A DNA stretch of 64,000 nucleotides, taken from NCBI RefSeq assembly GCF_025643255.1, contig NZ_CP087112.1, forward strand, positions 3,570,558 to 3,634,557, in the 5' to 3' direction. Below the pieces are notes generated by a model. That model ran no database searches and was not told where the DNA came from. It worked only from the letters and a program-made list of their open reading frames with translations. This stretch comes from Halomonas sp. 7T. Its GTDB lineage: Bacteria > Pseudomonadota > Gammaproteobacteria > Pseudomonadales > Halomonadaceae. Positions 27,602 through 36,726 of the stretch are shown piece by piece. The position numbers and the translations under genes were made by a program. Numbering within the stretch: position 1 is the stretch's first letter; the number at the start of each line of letters is the position of its first letter.

Positions 27602-28741
27602 TCAACGTTGGGGTTGGAGCTGCGGGTGGGGCGAAGCGCTTTCCGCTGACAGTGCAGCGGCAGGTAATAATGAGTACGCGGTGAGGTCATCACGGCGTAG
27701 GCCGTGCTCATCGAATAGATGAGCGGCCTCGGCTGGCCAGCCGATTCGACACTGCTGGCCAGCCAGCCTATGGCGGCCACTGAGACGAACCCGCAGGGTG
27801 TGATCACCGATCGCCAAGTGGACGATGGTATCGGCACCCAGGTATTCATCGCTGACCACCCTCGCGGGTACGCCAGTCGTTGAGGAGGTGCTTAGTGCGA
27901 TATCCTCCGGGCGGATGCCTAACTGTCCACCGACGGCCTCTAATGGGGCCACCGGTGTGTTCGGTTCGCGGACGATAACGGCATCCTTCTCGCCTGCTTC
28001 CAGCGGCAGTAGGTTCATGGCTGGGCTACCAATAAAGCTGGCGGCAAAGGCGCTGGCCGGGCGGTTATACAGCTCGTCAGGCGTGCCGTCCTGCACGATG
28101 CGGCCGTGCTGCATCAGAATGACGCGGTCGCCCATACTCATCGCCTCGACCTGATCGTGGGTGACGTAGATCACGGTCATGTTCAGGCGGCTTTGCAGCG
28201 CTTTGATTTCCCGGCGCATATCGCTGCGCAGCCGTGCATCCAGGTTGGAGAGTGGCTCGTCCATCAGGCAAATAGGGTGTTCGGAGATAACCGAACGGGC
28301 CAGTGCCACCCGCTGGCGCTGACCGCCGGAAAGTTGGGCAGGTTTGCGGTGTAGGTAGTCGGTGAGATCCACCAGCTCGGCGACTTTGGCCAGCCGCTGG
28401 CGCTGCTCGGCTTTGGGCACCTTGCGGCTGCGTAGGCCAAACACGATATTGTCCGCCACGCTTAGGTGCGGAAATAGCGCGTAGGACTGAAACACCATGC
28501 TCAGCCCTCGATCCCCAGGCGGCAGGCGAGTGACGTCGCGCTCACCAATGTGAATACGTCCGTCGCTGGCCTCTTCCAACCCTGCGATCATGCGCAACGT
28601 GGTCGATTTACCGCAGCCGGAAGGGCCGAGCAGAATGACAAATTGCCCAGGCGTGACATCGAAGGAAATACTATCGACAGCAGTGGTCGCGTCCCAACGT
28701 TTGGTAACGCGTTCCAGGCGGATACCCGATTGGTTTGACAT
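27602..28741 (-). CDS. ABC importer ATPase, UgpC/MalK type
   Basis: Cytosolic ATPase of about 379 aa and first gene of the importer operon. It has Walker A GPSGCGKST, the signature LSGGQRQRVALAR, Walker B ICLMDEPLSNLD, the switch His in VTHDQ and a C-terminal MalK-like regulatory OB domain (about 240-360) with LGIRPEDI. ATG 28741 or GTG 28750 is the start. An A-rich AATAACAAC (plus-strand 28765-28773) lies just upstream of the start and may be an Hfq/Crc binding site. Confidence 0.92.
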   Translation of the reverse strand: MSNQSGIRLERVTKRWDATTAVDSISFDVTPGQFVILLGPSGCGKSTTLRMIAGLEEASDGRIHIGERDVTRLPPGDRGLSMVFQSYALFPHLSVADNIVFGLRSRKVPKAEQRQRLAKVAELVDLTDYLHRKPAQLSGGQRQRVALARSVISEHPICLMDEPLSNLDARLRSDMRREIKALQSRLNMTVIYVTHDQVEAMSMGDRVILMQHGRIVQDGTPDELYNRPASAFAASFIGSPAMNLLPLEAGEKDAVIVREPNTPVAPLEAVGGQLGIRPEDIALSTSSTTGVPARVVSDEYLGADTIVHLAIGDHTLRVRLSGRHRLAGQQCRIGWPAEAAHLFDEHGLRRDDLTAYSLLPAAALSAESASPHPQLQPQR

Positions 28742-28828
28742 AGCACACACATCACCGGCTGTTGGTTGTTATTGGTTCAGCTTGTGTTGAAGGTGTTGCA
28801 CTAGCATGACACTTACATGGATGGTTTA

Positions 28829-28845
28829 TGACAGCCGCTGTGTCA
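28829..28845. promoter_or_regulatory. Palindrome TGACA-N7-TGTCA upstream of the ABC importer operon
   Basis: An inverted repeat TGACA (28829-28833) and TGTCA (28841-28845) lies about 90 bases before the ATPase start. On the minus strand it overlaps a TTGACA that could be a -35, though no matching -10 was found. It may be an operator; the regulator is unknown. Confidence 0.35.
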
Positions 28846-28854
28846 AGCAGAAGA

Positions 28855-30294
28855 TCACTTGGCGACTTTAATGCCATAACGCTGAAGCCTGCGCACCACA
28901 CTGGATTGGCTGATGCCCAGCCGCTCCGCGATGGCGTAGGTGCTGGGGAGCGAGCTGCATAGCTCTTCAAGCGTTTCCCGTTCCAGCCGTGCTAGGTAGT
29001 GCTTGAGGGTTTCTTTGGGTTCGAGTGCTTTTATCGGCTTGGCTGGCGAGGCGCTCGGTAAACTGGCGGGGTGCTGCTCGGTGTGGGGAAGCGCGGCGGG
29101 CACCTCGATTTGATCGGTAGAACTGGAAAGCCAGGCTCTCTCCAACCAGTTTTCTAGCTCGCGAACATTGCCCGGCCACTCGCTGCCCATCAGTGTCGAC
29201 CAAACGCGGGTGTCGAGGATTTTTTGTCGTCCATAGCGCTGGTTAAGCTGGTTTAAACAGGCTTCAACTAGATCAGGGATATCCTCCCGGCGGTCGCGCA
29301 GCGGCGGCAGGGTGACTGGGATCACATTGAGGCGGTAGTAAAGATCTAAACGAAAAAGGCCGCTCTCTACCTGTTTGCCCAAATCCTGATTAGTGGCCAC
29401 CACCAAGCGAAAATTGACCTTGCGTGAGCGGGTGTCACCCAGCCGGGTTAAGCTACCATCCTGAATGACCTTGAGCAGTTTGGTTTGCATTAGCAGCGGC
29501 AACTCGCCTATTTCATCCAGAAACAGCGTGCCGCCCTCGGCCTGCTCTAACAGCCCGGCTTTTCCCTGCCGCGCAGCACCGCTAAAGGCGCCGGGCTGGT
29601 AGCCAAACATCTCAGACTCAAATAAATTCTCAGGAATCGCCGCACAGTTCACGTCAATAAAAGGGCCGTCACAGCGCTGGCTCCAGCGGTGTAGCTGTTT
29701 CGCAAAGGCGGTTTTACCCACGCCCGATTCACCCAGCATCAGCACATTGGCATCTGAAGGGGCAACGCGCTTAAGCAGCAGCGCAATTTCGCGCATCACG
29801 CTGCTGCGCACCTGCAAATTGTCCAGGGCGTCATCGAGCGCCTGCTCTTCGGCATCTGGGGCTGCTTGGCTGCGCTTTAAGTGTTCGCTAAAGCGTTTTT
29901 GCAGTAGGGCGTATTCGTCCTGCAATAACTGCAGGTCGGTTAAATCCCGCGAGCGGCTGATAATGCGCTCCAGCTTGCCATCAACGAATACGGGGTAGGC
30001 CTCTGCGATAACGCGACGACCCGTGCCGGTGATTTGCATGAGCTGAGCGGGCTTACGAGTGCGCATCACTTCCAGAGTAATCGATGGTTTAAGCACGCCG
30101 GCGGTTTGCAGTTGCTGAACACTGCTGGAGAGCAGCTCTTCCCGCGAAACGCCGTAAACCGCTTCGGCCCCAGGACTAATATCGACTATTTGCCCATCGC
30201 CACTAACGATAAAGAAGTGGTCGTTGGCGGTCGCCACAATGGTTTGCAGTACGCGCTTGTCTATTTCACTCATTGTATTTCTCAATGCTCTCAT
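28855..30294 (-). CDS. PAS-domain sigma-54-dependent activator, GAFSGA variant
   Basis: A 479-aa enhancer-binding protein. An N-terminal PAS domain (about 20-115) is followed by an AAA+ domain with Walker A GESGVGKT (188-195), Walker [13 protein letters not shown] and the sigma-54 contact loop GAFSGA at 235-240 where GAFTGA is usual, then a C-terminal Fis-type helix-turn-helix ([21 protein letters not shown]). Layout is RocR-like. It is divergent from the guanidino-compound operon, which has a sigma-54 promoter, so it is the obvious activator. Start choice: ATG 30294 has AAAGAG at 5 bases; ATG 30273 (472 aa) has a weaker site. Effector unknown, probably a guanidino acid or arginine product. 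Confidence 0.9.
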   Translation of the reverse strand: MRALRNTMSEIDKRVLQTIVATANDHFFIVSGDGQIVDISPGAEAVYGVSREELLSSSVQQLQTAGVLKPSITLEVMRTRKPAQLMQITGTGRRVIAEAYPVFVDGKLERIISRSRDLTDLQLLQDEYALLQKRFSEHLKRSQAAPDAEEQALDDALDNLQVRSSVMREIALLLKRVAPSDANVLMLGESGVGKTAFAKQLHRWSQRCDGPFIDVNCAAIPENLFESEMFGYQPGAFSGAARQGKAGLLEQAEGGTLFLDEIGELPLLMQTKLLKVIQDGSLTRLGDTRSRKVNFRLVVATNQDLGKQVESGLFRLDLYYRLNVIPVTLPPLRDRREDIPDLVEACLNQLNQRYGRQKILDTRVWSTLMGSEWPGNVRELENWLERAWLSSSTDQIEVPAALPHTEQHPASLPSASPAKPIKALEPKETLKHYLARLERETLEELCSSLPSTYAIAERLGISQSSVVRRLQRYGIKVAK

Positions 30295-30335
30295 TCTAGC
30301 TCTTTCGTTCTAGCTCTTTCGTTCTAGCTCTCTCA
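30294..30335. repeat. Three 14-bp tandem repeats at the start of the sigma-54 activator gene
   Basis: Unit TTCTAGCTCTTTCG at 30294-30307 and 30308-30321, with a diverged third copy at 30322-30335. On the coding strand each unit supplies CGAAAGAGCTAGAA, so the copy next to the ATG at 30294 provides the probable ribosome-binding site. A change in copy number would not alter the nearest site but would change the leader length. Confidence 0.75.
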
Positions 30336-30351
30336 TTCAGTGCTAATCACC

Positions 30352-30448
30352 TGATTCAATTGTTGCTGACGTTTTGAATTGAGTCATTTATGAATTATTG
30401 ATGCATAGGTGAATTAAATGAGCGCTAAAGTGATTCATTTTTGCATCA
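30352..30448. promoter_or_regulatory. Candidate enhancer region for the sigma-54 activator
   Basis: This stretch lies 66-162 bases upstream of the predicted start point, the usual enhancer distance. It contains inverted half sites: TGATTCAAT (30352-30360) with ATTGAGTCA (about 30379-30387), and TGATGCA (30399-30405) with TGCATCA (30442-30448). The pairs are only suggestive, and no consensus for this regulator is known to me. Confidence 0.4.
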
Positions 30449-30486
30449 TTTGGCGGGTATGCCTACCTGTTTAGGGCATCTACGAC

Positions 30487-30503
30487 TTGGCACGATCTGT
30501 GCA
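30487..30503 (+). promoter_or_regulatory. Sigma-54 promoter of the guanidino-compound operon
   Basis: TTGGCACG-ATCT-GTGCA matches the -24/-12 consensus TTGGCACG-N4-TTGCW at all positions of the -24 block and all but one of the -12 block, with correct spacing. The start point should be near 30514, about 76 bases before gbuA. The divergent sigma-54 activator supports the call. Confidence 0.88.
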
Positions 30504-30589
30504 CTGCTTAAAGGAGATGGCTAAGGCAGAGTCTTAGTAAAGATGCGTCAACCACGCTAAAGCGTCACAACAAATCCAAGGAGATGTTT

Positions 30590-31540
30590 ATGTCGGAGTT
30601 TAATCAGCCCCTGGGTGGCAACACCATGCCACGCTTCGCAGGCCCCGCCACTATGATGCGCTTGCCTACCCAAGAAACCGCCAAGGGATTAGACGCGGCA
30701 TTTATTGGCATCCCCATGGACATTGGCACTTCAAACCGCCCCGGTACGCGGCTTGGGCCGCGTCAGATCCGCGATGAGTCGCGCATGCTGCGTCCCTACA
30801 ACATGGCGACCCGCGCGGCACCGTTTGAAAGCCTACAAGTGGCTGATATCGGCGACGTACCCATCAATACCTTCCACCTGCCGAAAAGCGTCGACATCAT
30901 CACCGCCTTTTACGACGACGTGCTGAAGCACAACTGTATCCCCTTAACGCTGGGCGGTGAGCACACGCTGACGCTGCCGATTCTGCGCGCTATGGCCAAA
31001 AAGCACGGCCCGGTGGGGCTGATTCATATTGATGCCCACGCTGATGTGAACGAGCACATGTTCGGCGAGCCGATTGCCCACGGCACGCCGTTTCGTCGTG
31101 CCCAGGAGGAGGGCTTGTTAGCCCAGGGTAAGGTGGTGCAGATAGGCCTGCGGGGTACCGGCTACGCCGCTGAAGATTTTGACTGGTGCCGCGATCAAGG
31201 CTTTCGCGTCGTGCCCGCCGAGGAGTGCTGGTACCGCTCGCTAGCGCCGTTGATGCAAGAAGTGCGTGAACAGATGGGCGATATTCCGGTGTATATCAGT
31301 TTTGATATTGACGGCTTAGACCCTTCTGTTGCCCCCGGTACTGGCACCGTTGAAATGGGTGGCCTGACGTCTGCTCAAGGCTTGGAAATTGTGCGAGGTG
31401 CCGCTGGCTTGAACATTGTGGGTGGCGACTTGGTAGAGGTATCACCACCTTACGACCCCAGCGGTAACACCGCGCTAATGGGCGCCACGCTGCTATATGA
31501 AATGCTCTGTGTACTACCGGGCGTCAAGCGCAGCGATTAA
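30590..31540 (+). CDS. gbuA: Guanidinobutyrase-like ureohydrolase
   Basis: A 316-aa manganese ureohydrolase of the agmatinase/arginase family. The metal ligands are visible in GGEHTLT, DAHADVN and FDIDGLDP. The N-terminus (NQPLGGNTMPRF, then MRLP and AKGLDAAFIGIP) resembles Pseudomonas guanidinobutyrase GbuA and guanidinopropionase more than agmatinase SpeB. With AruI and an aldehyde dehydrogenase in the same operon, hydrolysis of 4-guanidinobutyrate to GABA and urea is the best reading. The ATG at 30590 has AAGGAG at 6 bases; the ATG at 30584 abuts the ribosome site. It is the first gene after the sigma-54 promoter. Confidence 0.88.
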   Translation: MSEFNQPLGGNTMPRFAGPATMMRLPTQETAKGLDAAFIGIPMDIGTSNRPGTRLGPRQIRDESRMLRPYNMATRAAPFESLQVADIGDVPINTFHLPKSVDIITAFYDDVLKHNCIPLTLGGEHTLTLPILRAMAKKHGPVGLIHIDAHADVNEHMFGEPIAHGTPFRRAQEEGLLAQGKVVQIGLRGTGYAAEDFDWCRDQGFRVVPAEECWYRSLAPLMQEVREQMGDIPVYISFDIDGLDPSVAPGTGTVEMGGLTSAQGLEIVRGAAGLNIVGGDLVEVSPPYDPSGNTALMGATLLYEMLCVLPGVKRSD

Positions 31541-31645
31541 CGCCGACCGAATAGTTAACCCATAAATAGCTATCCAATAAAAAAAGCGCTGACCTAACAA
31601 CGCCGCCAGCCCACCTCCAATAATCACTTCCAATGGGTGACCCCT

Positions 31646-33028
31646 ATGTCCTATAGCAATGTTAAATCGGAACAGCCGAGCCCGACGGCACCGATACCTC
31701 CCGCGCATTTACTAAAATTTTTGATCCCCTCCATCATCGGGGTATTGCTGTTTTTAGTTCCCTTCCAGGTCGGGGACTCTATCAATATTGGCATGGGGAT
31801 GATGGCCGATGGCTTGCAAACGCTGTTAGGGTCAGCGCTGCCCGCCATTGCGGTGATCATTCTCTGCCTCTCGGTGGTGGTGACGCTATATGCCAAACTC
31901 ACCAAACCTCGCTGGGCACAAAGTGGCCCCTTTCACGATATGTTCGATGTGGGGGCCATTTGGGTAGCCATGCGTGTGTTAGGCGCGATTTTTGTCATCA
32001 TGACCTTTTTCCAGTTTGGGCCTGAGTTCGTCACTGCCTCCTTTACCGGTGGAGTCATGCTTAATGACTTGGCGCCGGTGCTGCTGACGTTCTTCTTTTT
32101 TGCTGCAGTGCTGCTGCCGTTTTTGGTCGAATTTGGCTTTATGGAGTTTATCGGCACCATGGTGCGTAAGCCGTTTCGGGTGATTTTTAATCTACCCGGG
32201 CGTAGTGCTATCGATGCCACCGCTTCGTGGATGGGCTCGGGTACCGTAGGCGTTCTGATTACCGCTCAGCAGTATGAGCAGGGCTACTACAATGGCCGCG
32301 AAGCCTCAGTGATTGCGACCAACTTCTCTGTCGCGTCCATTGCTTTCAGCCTATTGGTGGTCAATTTCGTCAACCTCAACCACCTGTTCGTGCCGTTCTA
32401 CTTTACCGTTGTTGTGTCTGGGTTAATCGCCGCGGTCATTGTCTCGCGGATTCCACCGCTGTCGCGTAAATCCGATGACTACTATGAGCCGGTTGGCTGT
32501 CAGTTGAGCGAAGAGCGTACTGAAAATGTGGGCCTGTTTCGCTATAGCCTGTTGCAAGCTACACGCCGTGCAGGCAATGCGCCTGGGCCTCGCCAGTTAG
32601 CACGTATTGCGCTCCTCAACGTGATTGATATTTTCCTGACGCTGCTACCGCTGGTATTTGCCATTGGCACTGTGGCGCTGATTTTGGCCGAGTTTACCCC
32701 GCTGTTTACCTGGCTCTCTTATCCCATGGTGCCGGTATTGGAACTGCTGCGTATCCCTGAAGCACAGGCGGCAGCCCCGGCGACGCTGGTGGGCTTTGCC
32801 GATATGTTCCTGCCGGCGGTGCTGGCGACCAATATTGAAAGCGAGCTAACCCGCTTTGTGATTGCCTGCCTTTCCATGACCCAGCTGGTGTATATGTCGG
32901 AAATCGGTGCGCTGCTGCTCAAGTCGAAGATTCCCATCAAGTTCTGGGAGCTGGCGGTCGTGTTCTTACTGCGCACCGCGATTACGCTGCCGATCATCGC
33001 CTTTATGGCCCATACGTTTTTCTTCTAA
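31646..33028 (+). CDS. YjiH-family membrane transporter (nucleoside-recognition/GATE fold)
   Basis: A 460-aa inner-membrane protein with about ten TM segments, of the YjiH family. Conserved stretches include LPGRSAIDATASWMGSGTVG and ATNFSVASIAFSLLVVN. It lies between gbuA and aruI and probably moves a guanidino compound, arginine or a product such as GABA, but no substrate is known for this family to my knowledge. An in-frame GTG at 31637 is an alternative start. A gap of 105 bases follows gbuA. Confidence 0.82.
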   Translation: MSYSNVKSEQPSPTAPIPPAHLLKFLIPSIIGVLLFLVPFQVGDSINIGMGMMADGLQTLLGSALPAIAVIILCLSVVVTLYAKLTKPRWAQSGPFHDMFDVGAIWVAMRVLGAIFVIMTFFQFGPEFVTASFTGGVMLNDLAPVLLTFFFFAAVLLPFLVEFGFMEFIGTMVRKPFRVIFNLPGRSAIDATASWMGSGTVGVLITAQQYEQGYYNGREASVIATNFSVASIAFSLLVVNFVNLNHLFVPFYFTVVVSGLIAAVIVSRIPPLSRKSDDYYEPVGCQLSEERTENVGLFRYSLLQATRRAGNAPGPRQLARIALLNVIDIFLTLLPLVFAIGTVALILAEFTPLFTWLSYPMVPVLELLRIPEAQAAAPATLVGFADMFLPAVLATNIESELTRFVIACLSMTQLVYMSEIGALLLKSKIPIKFWELAVVFLLRTAITLPIIAFMAHTFFF

Positions 33029-33038
33029 GGGGCCATTT

Positions 33039-34682
33039 ATGAAGAGTAACCAGACGATGACCTGCGCTGAGCTACTTATCCGCTTGCTGCGCGATACCTA
33101 CGGCGTCCGCGCGCTGTTCGGCATTCCTGGGGTGCATACGGTAGAGCTTTATCGCGGCCTGGAAGGCAGCGATGTGCAGCACGTCACCCCGCGCCATGAG
33201 CAGGGCGCAGGGTTTATGGCCGACGGCTATGCCCGCGCCAGCGGCAAACCGGGGGTGTGCCTGATCATCACCGGGCCGGGAATGACTAATATCGCCACCG
33301 CCATGGGCCAAGCCCTGGCGGACTCAATACCTATGCTGGTGATCTCCAGCGTGAACCGCCGCGATACATTGGGCTTAGGCCAAGGGCGGCTGCACGAACT
33401 GCCCAGCCAGCAGCAGATGATCAGCGGCGTAGCGCGGTTTAGCCACACGCTGCTGGATGCCAATACGCTTCCCGAGGTGCTGGCGCGCGCCTTTGCCATG
33501 TTCAACGGTGCACGTCCAGGCCCAGTGCATATTGAAATCCCCATCGACCTGTTTAATGCGCCTGTTAGCGTGCCGACTAGCGGGCAGGTGACAACGCTAT
33601 ACCGCGCGGCCCCTGATCCTGAAGGGCTAGCCGAAGCCGCCCACTTGCTACACGCGGCAACGCAGCCCCTGGTGCTGTTGGGCGGCGGCTGCGTATCAGC
33701 GCCAGACGCCGCCAGGGCACTGGTAGAGCAACTGGATGCGCCCACGGTGACTACTATCAACGCCAAAGGGCTACTAGGACGCAACCACCCGCTGGATTTG
33801 GGTGCCAATGCCGCTCTGCCCGCAGTGCGTGAGCTGGCGGCTAGCGCTGATGTGATTCTGGCGGTGGGTACCGAGCTTGGCGAGACCGACTACGACGTTG
33901 TGTTTGACGACGGCTTTCATCTCCATGGCACGTTGATTCGGATCGATCTTGACCCTGAACAGCTGGTGCGCAACCAGCGCACAACGCTTGGGTTGGTGGG
34001 CGATGCCGGGCGCAGCCTTGAACAGCTGTTGGCTCACTTTCCAGACACGTTGCAGCGCAACGGCGTTGAGCGAGCTGCCGACGTCTTGAGCACGCTAAAT
34101 CTGCAAAACGATCCTGCTTTTAGTGACTTCGTGCCGCTCTACAACACCCTGGCTGAACACCTGCCCGAGGCGATTTTGGTGGGTGATTCTACCGCGCCAG
34201 TGTATGCCGGGAACCACCTGGTCAGCCAACCCGCGCCACGGCGCTACTTCAATGCTTCCACGGGCTACGGCACCTTGGGCTATGGGCTGCCGGCGGCACT
34301 GGGCGCTCAGCTGGGTCGCCCTGATCTACCGGTGGTCGCCTTGGTAGGCGATGGCGGGGTGATGTTTACCCTCTCTGAGCTTGCAACGGCAGTAGAAGAG
34401 CGGCTGCCAATCGTCATCGTGCTTTGGCACAACGCCGGTTACGAAGAGATTCGCCGCTATATGGATGCCAACGGCGTTGCGCGCATAGGCGTGGATATTC
34501 AGGCGCCGAATTTTCTCACCCTGGCCGAAGGCTTTGGCTGCCCCGGTATGTTGGTAGAAAGCCCTGCCGAGTTGGCTAAAGCGCTCGCCAACCGTGCAAC
34601 AAATGGGCCGTTACTGATCGAGATAGACGCTGCTGCCTGGCAGAAAAACCTGATAACAACAGGGGATAACAATGAAAAGTAA
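33039..34682 (+). CDS. aruI: Thiamine-diphosphate-dependent 2-ketoarginine decarboxylase (AruI-like)
   Basis: A 547-aa enzyme of the acetolactate-synthase superfamily. It shows the cofactor-activating Glu54 (PRHEQGAGFMADGYARA), a central nucleotide-type domain and the C-terminal ThDP motif (GDGGVMFT, then WHNAGYEEIRRYM). The best family match by memory is 5-guanidino-2-oxopentanoate decarboxylase AruI of the arginine transaminase pathway, giving 4-guanidinobutyraldehyde and CO2. The neighbouring aldehyde dehydrogenase and guanidinobutyrase supply the next two steps, which supports the call. AAGGGG precedes the ATG. It overlaps the next gene by 11 bases. Confidence 0.86.
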   Translation: MKSNQTMTCAELLIRLLRDTYGVRALFGIPGVHTVELYRGLEGSDVQHVTPRHEQGAGFMADGYARASGKPGVCLIITGPGMTNIATAMGQALADSIPMLVISSVNRRDTLGLGQGRLHELPSQQQMISGVARFSHTLLDANTLPEVLARAFAMFNGARPGPVHIEIPIDLFNAPVSVPTSGQVTTLYRAAPDPEGLAEAAHLLHAATQPLVLLGGGCVSAPDAARALVEQLDAPTVTTINAKGLLGRNHPLDLGANAALPAVRELAASADVILAVGTELGETDYDVVFDDGFHLHGTLIRIDLDPEQLVRNQRTTLGLVGDAGRSLEQLLAHFPDTLQRNGVERAADVLSTLNLQNDPAFSDFVPLYNTLAEHLPEAILVGDSTAPVYAGNHLVSQPAPRRYFNASTGYGTLGYGLPAALGAQLGRPDLPVVALVGDGGVMFTLSELATAVEERLPIVIVLWHNAGYEEIRRYMDANGVARIGVDIQAPNFLTLAEGFGCPGMLVESPAELAKALANRATNGPLLIEIDAAAWQKNLITTGDNNEK

Positions 34683-35982
34683 TCACGTCGTAGGTCAGGA
34701 CACCCTCTCAGCGGATAACGTAGAGCACAGCCTCGGGCTGCCCGGCACCTTTGCGCTATGGCTCGGCGCCAATGTGGTCGTTACCACGATTCTTACCGGT
34801 ATGTTTTTAGTCCCTGACTTAACCTTTCAGCATGCCATGCTGCTGATCGCAATAGGCTCGGCGATCGGCATTATCCCGCTGGTGTTGATTGGCGTAATGG
34901 GCCAGCAAACCGGTATGACCACCATGGTGTTGGCGCGGGGAACCTTCGGTAAAAAGGGCGCCTTTTTCCCCGCCTGGGTGAACCTGTTGGCGCTAATTGC
35001 GTGGAGCTGGATTCAGGCCCTTTTGGCGGGAATGAGCCTCGACTACGCGGTTGAAAGCCTGACAGGCTACTCCAACGTGGCGCTATTTACGGTGCTGTGT
35101 GAATCGCTAGTCGTGCTTATTGCGCTTCGCGGGCACCTGGGCATCGAAAAGGTCGAGAAAATCGCGGCGCTGTTGATGGTGGGGTTATCGGCAGTGGTGC
35201 TGTTTGCGCTTAATCGTCATTACGACCTGCCGAGCATTACGCAATTAGAGCCGGAAGGCGTGCTGGGTGGTGGCGTGATCTTCGATATCGTTGTGGCCAC
35301 CGCTTTTTCCTGGATACCGCTCGCGGCGGATTACAATCGGCACTGTCGTACGCTGAAGGCAGCCGTTGTCGGCACCTGGGGCGGCTATGTGACGGCCACC
35401 TTGATTGCCATGGGGCTGGGCGCAACGGTCTCGGCGCTATCCATCGCCGAAGGCATGGAGCAGACCTACGATCCCACGGCCCTGCTAAGCGGTTTCGGGT
35501 TTGGGTTGCCAGCGGCGCTGGTGATTTTCTTTTCGGTGCTGACGACGAATGTCATGTGTGTCTACAGCGCGACGCTTTCCTTCATGAGCGTGCGTCCTAA
35601 AGTACCGTTTTGGAAGCCAGCGCTAATCATTGGCGTCGTGTCCGTGATCGGTGCACTGATCCCGGGTATTCTCGATCAGTTTCAGAATTTTCTACTTATT
35701 ATTGGCAGCGTCTTTATCCCCGCCTTTTCACTGATGATCGTCGACTATTTCCTGTTGGGCCGCCAGCGCTACACCTCGGCTCAGTTGATACAACAGACCG
35801 ATAGCCTTCCTGCCTTTAACTGGCTGGCGTTGCTCAGCTATGCGGTGGGGGCACTGTTGGCCTACTACTGGAACTGGGTGGCACCGTTGGACTTTGGGGC
35901 CTCGCTGCCCGTGTTTGTGATCACCGGCGGTCTTTATTACGTTGTCAGTAAAGTGGCTATCACCAAGCAGGCGACGGCATGA
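34672..35982 (+). CDS. NCS1 (CodB-like) permease
   Basis: A 436-aa transporter with about 12 TM helices of the nucleobase-cation-symport-1 family (N-terminal HSLGLPGTFALWLGANVVV, then GQQTGMTTMVLARGTFGKKG). NCS1 members carry cytosine, purines, hydantoins, thiamine precursors and similar compounds; here a guanidino acid or related amidine is likely by context. The sequence AACAACAGG overlaps the ribosome site region just before the start. The gene is embedded between aruI (11-base overlap) and the MBL gene (4-base overlap), so it belongs to the pathway. Confidence 0.88.
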   Translation: MKSNHVVGQDTLSADNVEHSLGLPGTFALWLGANVVVTTILTGMFLVPDLTFQHAMLLIAIGSAIGIIPLVLIGVMGQQTGMTTMVLARGTFGKKGAFFPAWVNLLALIAWSWIQALLAGMSLDYAVESLTGYSNVALFTVLCESLVVLIALRGHLGIEKVEKIAALLMVGLSAVVLFALNRHYDLPSITQLEPEGVLGGGVIFDIVVATAFSWIPLAADYNRHCRTLKAAVVGTWGGYVTATLIAMGLGATVSALSIAEGMEQTYDPTALLSGFGFGLPAALVIFFSVLTTNVMCVYSATLSFMSVRPKVPFWKPALIIGVVSVIGALIPGILDQFQNFLLIIGSVFIPAFSLMIVDYFLLGRQRYTSAQLIQQTDSLPAFNWLALLSYAVGALLAYYWNWVAPLDFGASLPVFVITGGLYYVVSKVAITKQATA

Positions 35983-36713
35983 GCTTAACGCGTATTAACG
36001 AACACCAGTGGTACCGTACCGCCCCCATGGCGGACGGTATTACCTTGATCGACGAGCCGTGGATTAAGCCGTTTTATCGCTGCAATATCTGGCATGTTCA
36101 GGGCAGCAAGCGCGGCATGGTGGTGGACTTTGGTTTAGGCGCCGTTCCATTACGCCAACACGTCGCGCTGCTTAGCGAGCGTCATCTTTTGGCGGTAGCG
36201 AGCCACACGCACTTTGATCATATCGGTGCAGCCCATGAATTTGGTTGCTGCCATGTGCATGCCGCCGAGGCAGAGATTCTTACATCGCCTGATAACGCGC
36301 GAACTCTGGCAGAGCAGTTTCTCAGCGACGATATGTTCGAAGCGCTGCCCCCAGCGCCATACTCCCATGAACGTTACCGCATTACCGCGCCACAAATGGT
36401 GAGCCCATTAGAGGATGGTGAGGTGCTTGATTTAGGCAATCGCCAGTGGGAGGTGATTCATACCCCGGGGCATTCCCCCGGCGGTATCGCCCTGTGGGAA
36501 GCGGCGACCCAAACGCTGATTTCGGGTGATCTGATCTACGATGGCCCGTTGATTGAAGATCTCTGGCATAGCGATCTCACCGATTATGCCGCCAGTATGC
36601 GACGGCTGAGAGAGCTGCCGGTTCGCACCGTGCACGGCGGACACTTCCCTAGTTTTAGCGGCCAACATCTCAAGCAACTTATTGATGACTGGCTTCGCCA
36701 ACACAACCTTTAA
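35979..36713 (+). CDS. Metallo-beta-lactamase-fold hydrolase in the guanidino operon
   Basis: A 244-aa MBL-fold protein with the zinc motif SHTHFDHIGAA, a second His in TPGHSPGGIAL, the bridging Asp in SGDLIYDG and a terminal VHGGHFPSF. All ligands for two metals appear present. No enzyme of this fold is part of the known AruI-to-GABA route, so it probably acts on a lactam, amide or thioester variant of the substrate. The ATG overlaps the permease stop as ATGA, showing tight coupling. Confidence 0.88.
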   Translation: MSLTRINEHQWYRTAPMADGITLIDEPWIKPFYRCNIWHVQGSKRGMVVDFGLGAVPLRQHVALLSERHLLAVASHTHFDHIGAAHEFGCCHVHAAEAEILTSPDNARTLAEQFLSDDMFEALPPAPYSHERYRITAPQMVSPLEDGEVLDLGNRQWEVIHTPGHSPGGIALWEAATQTLISGDLIYDGPLIEDLWHSDLTDYAASMRRLRELPVRTVHGGHFPSFSGQHLKQLIDDWLRQHNL

Positions 36714-36726
36714 AGGAGTTACCAAA

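Noticed and set aside
28780..28806. Possible sigma-54 promoter on the minus strand before the ABC importer (GTGTCATGCTAGTGCA)
   Set aside because: It lacks the GG at -24 and the spacing is one base short.
32907..33038. N-terminal extension of AruI starting at 32907
   Set aside because: It overlaps the end of the YjiH transporter gene; the ATG at 33039 has a clear AAGGGG and the normal family start.
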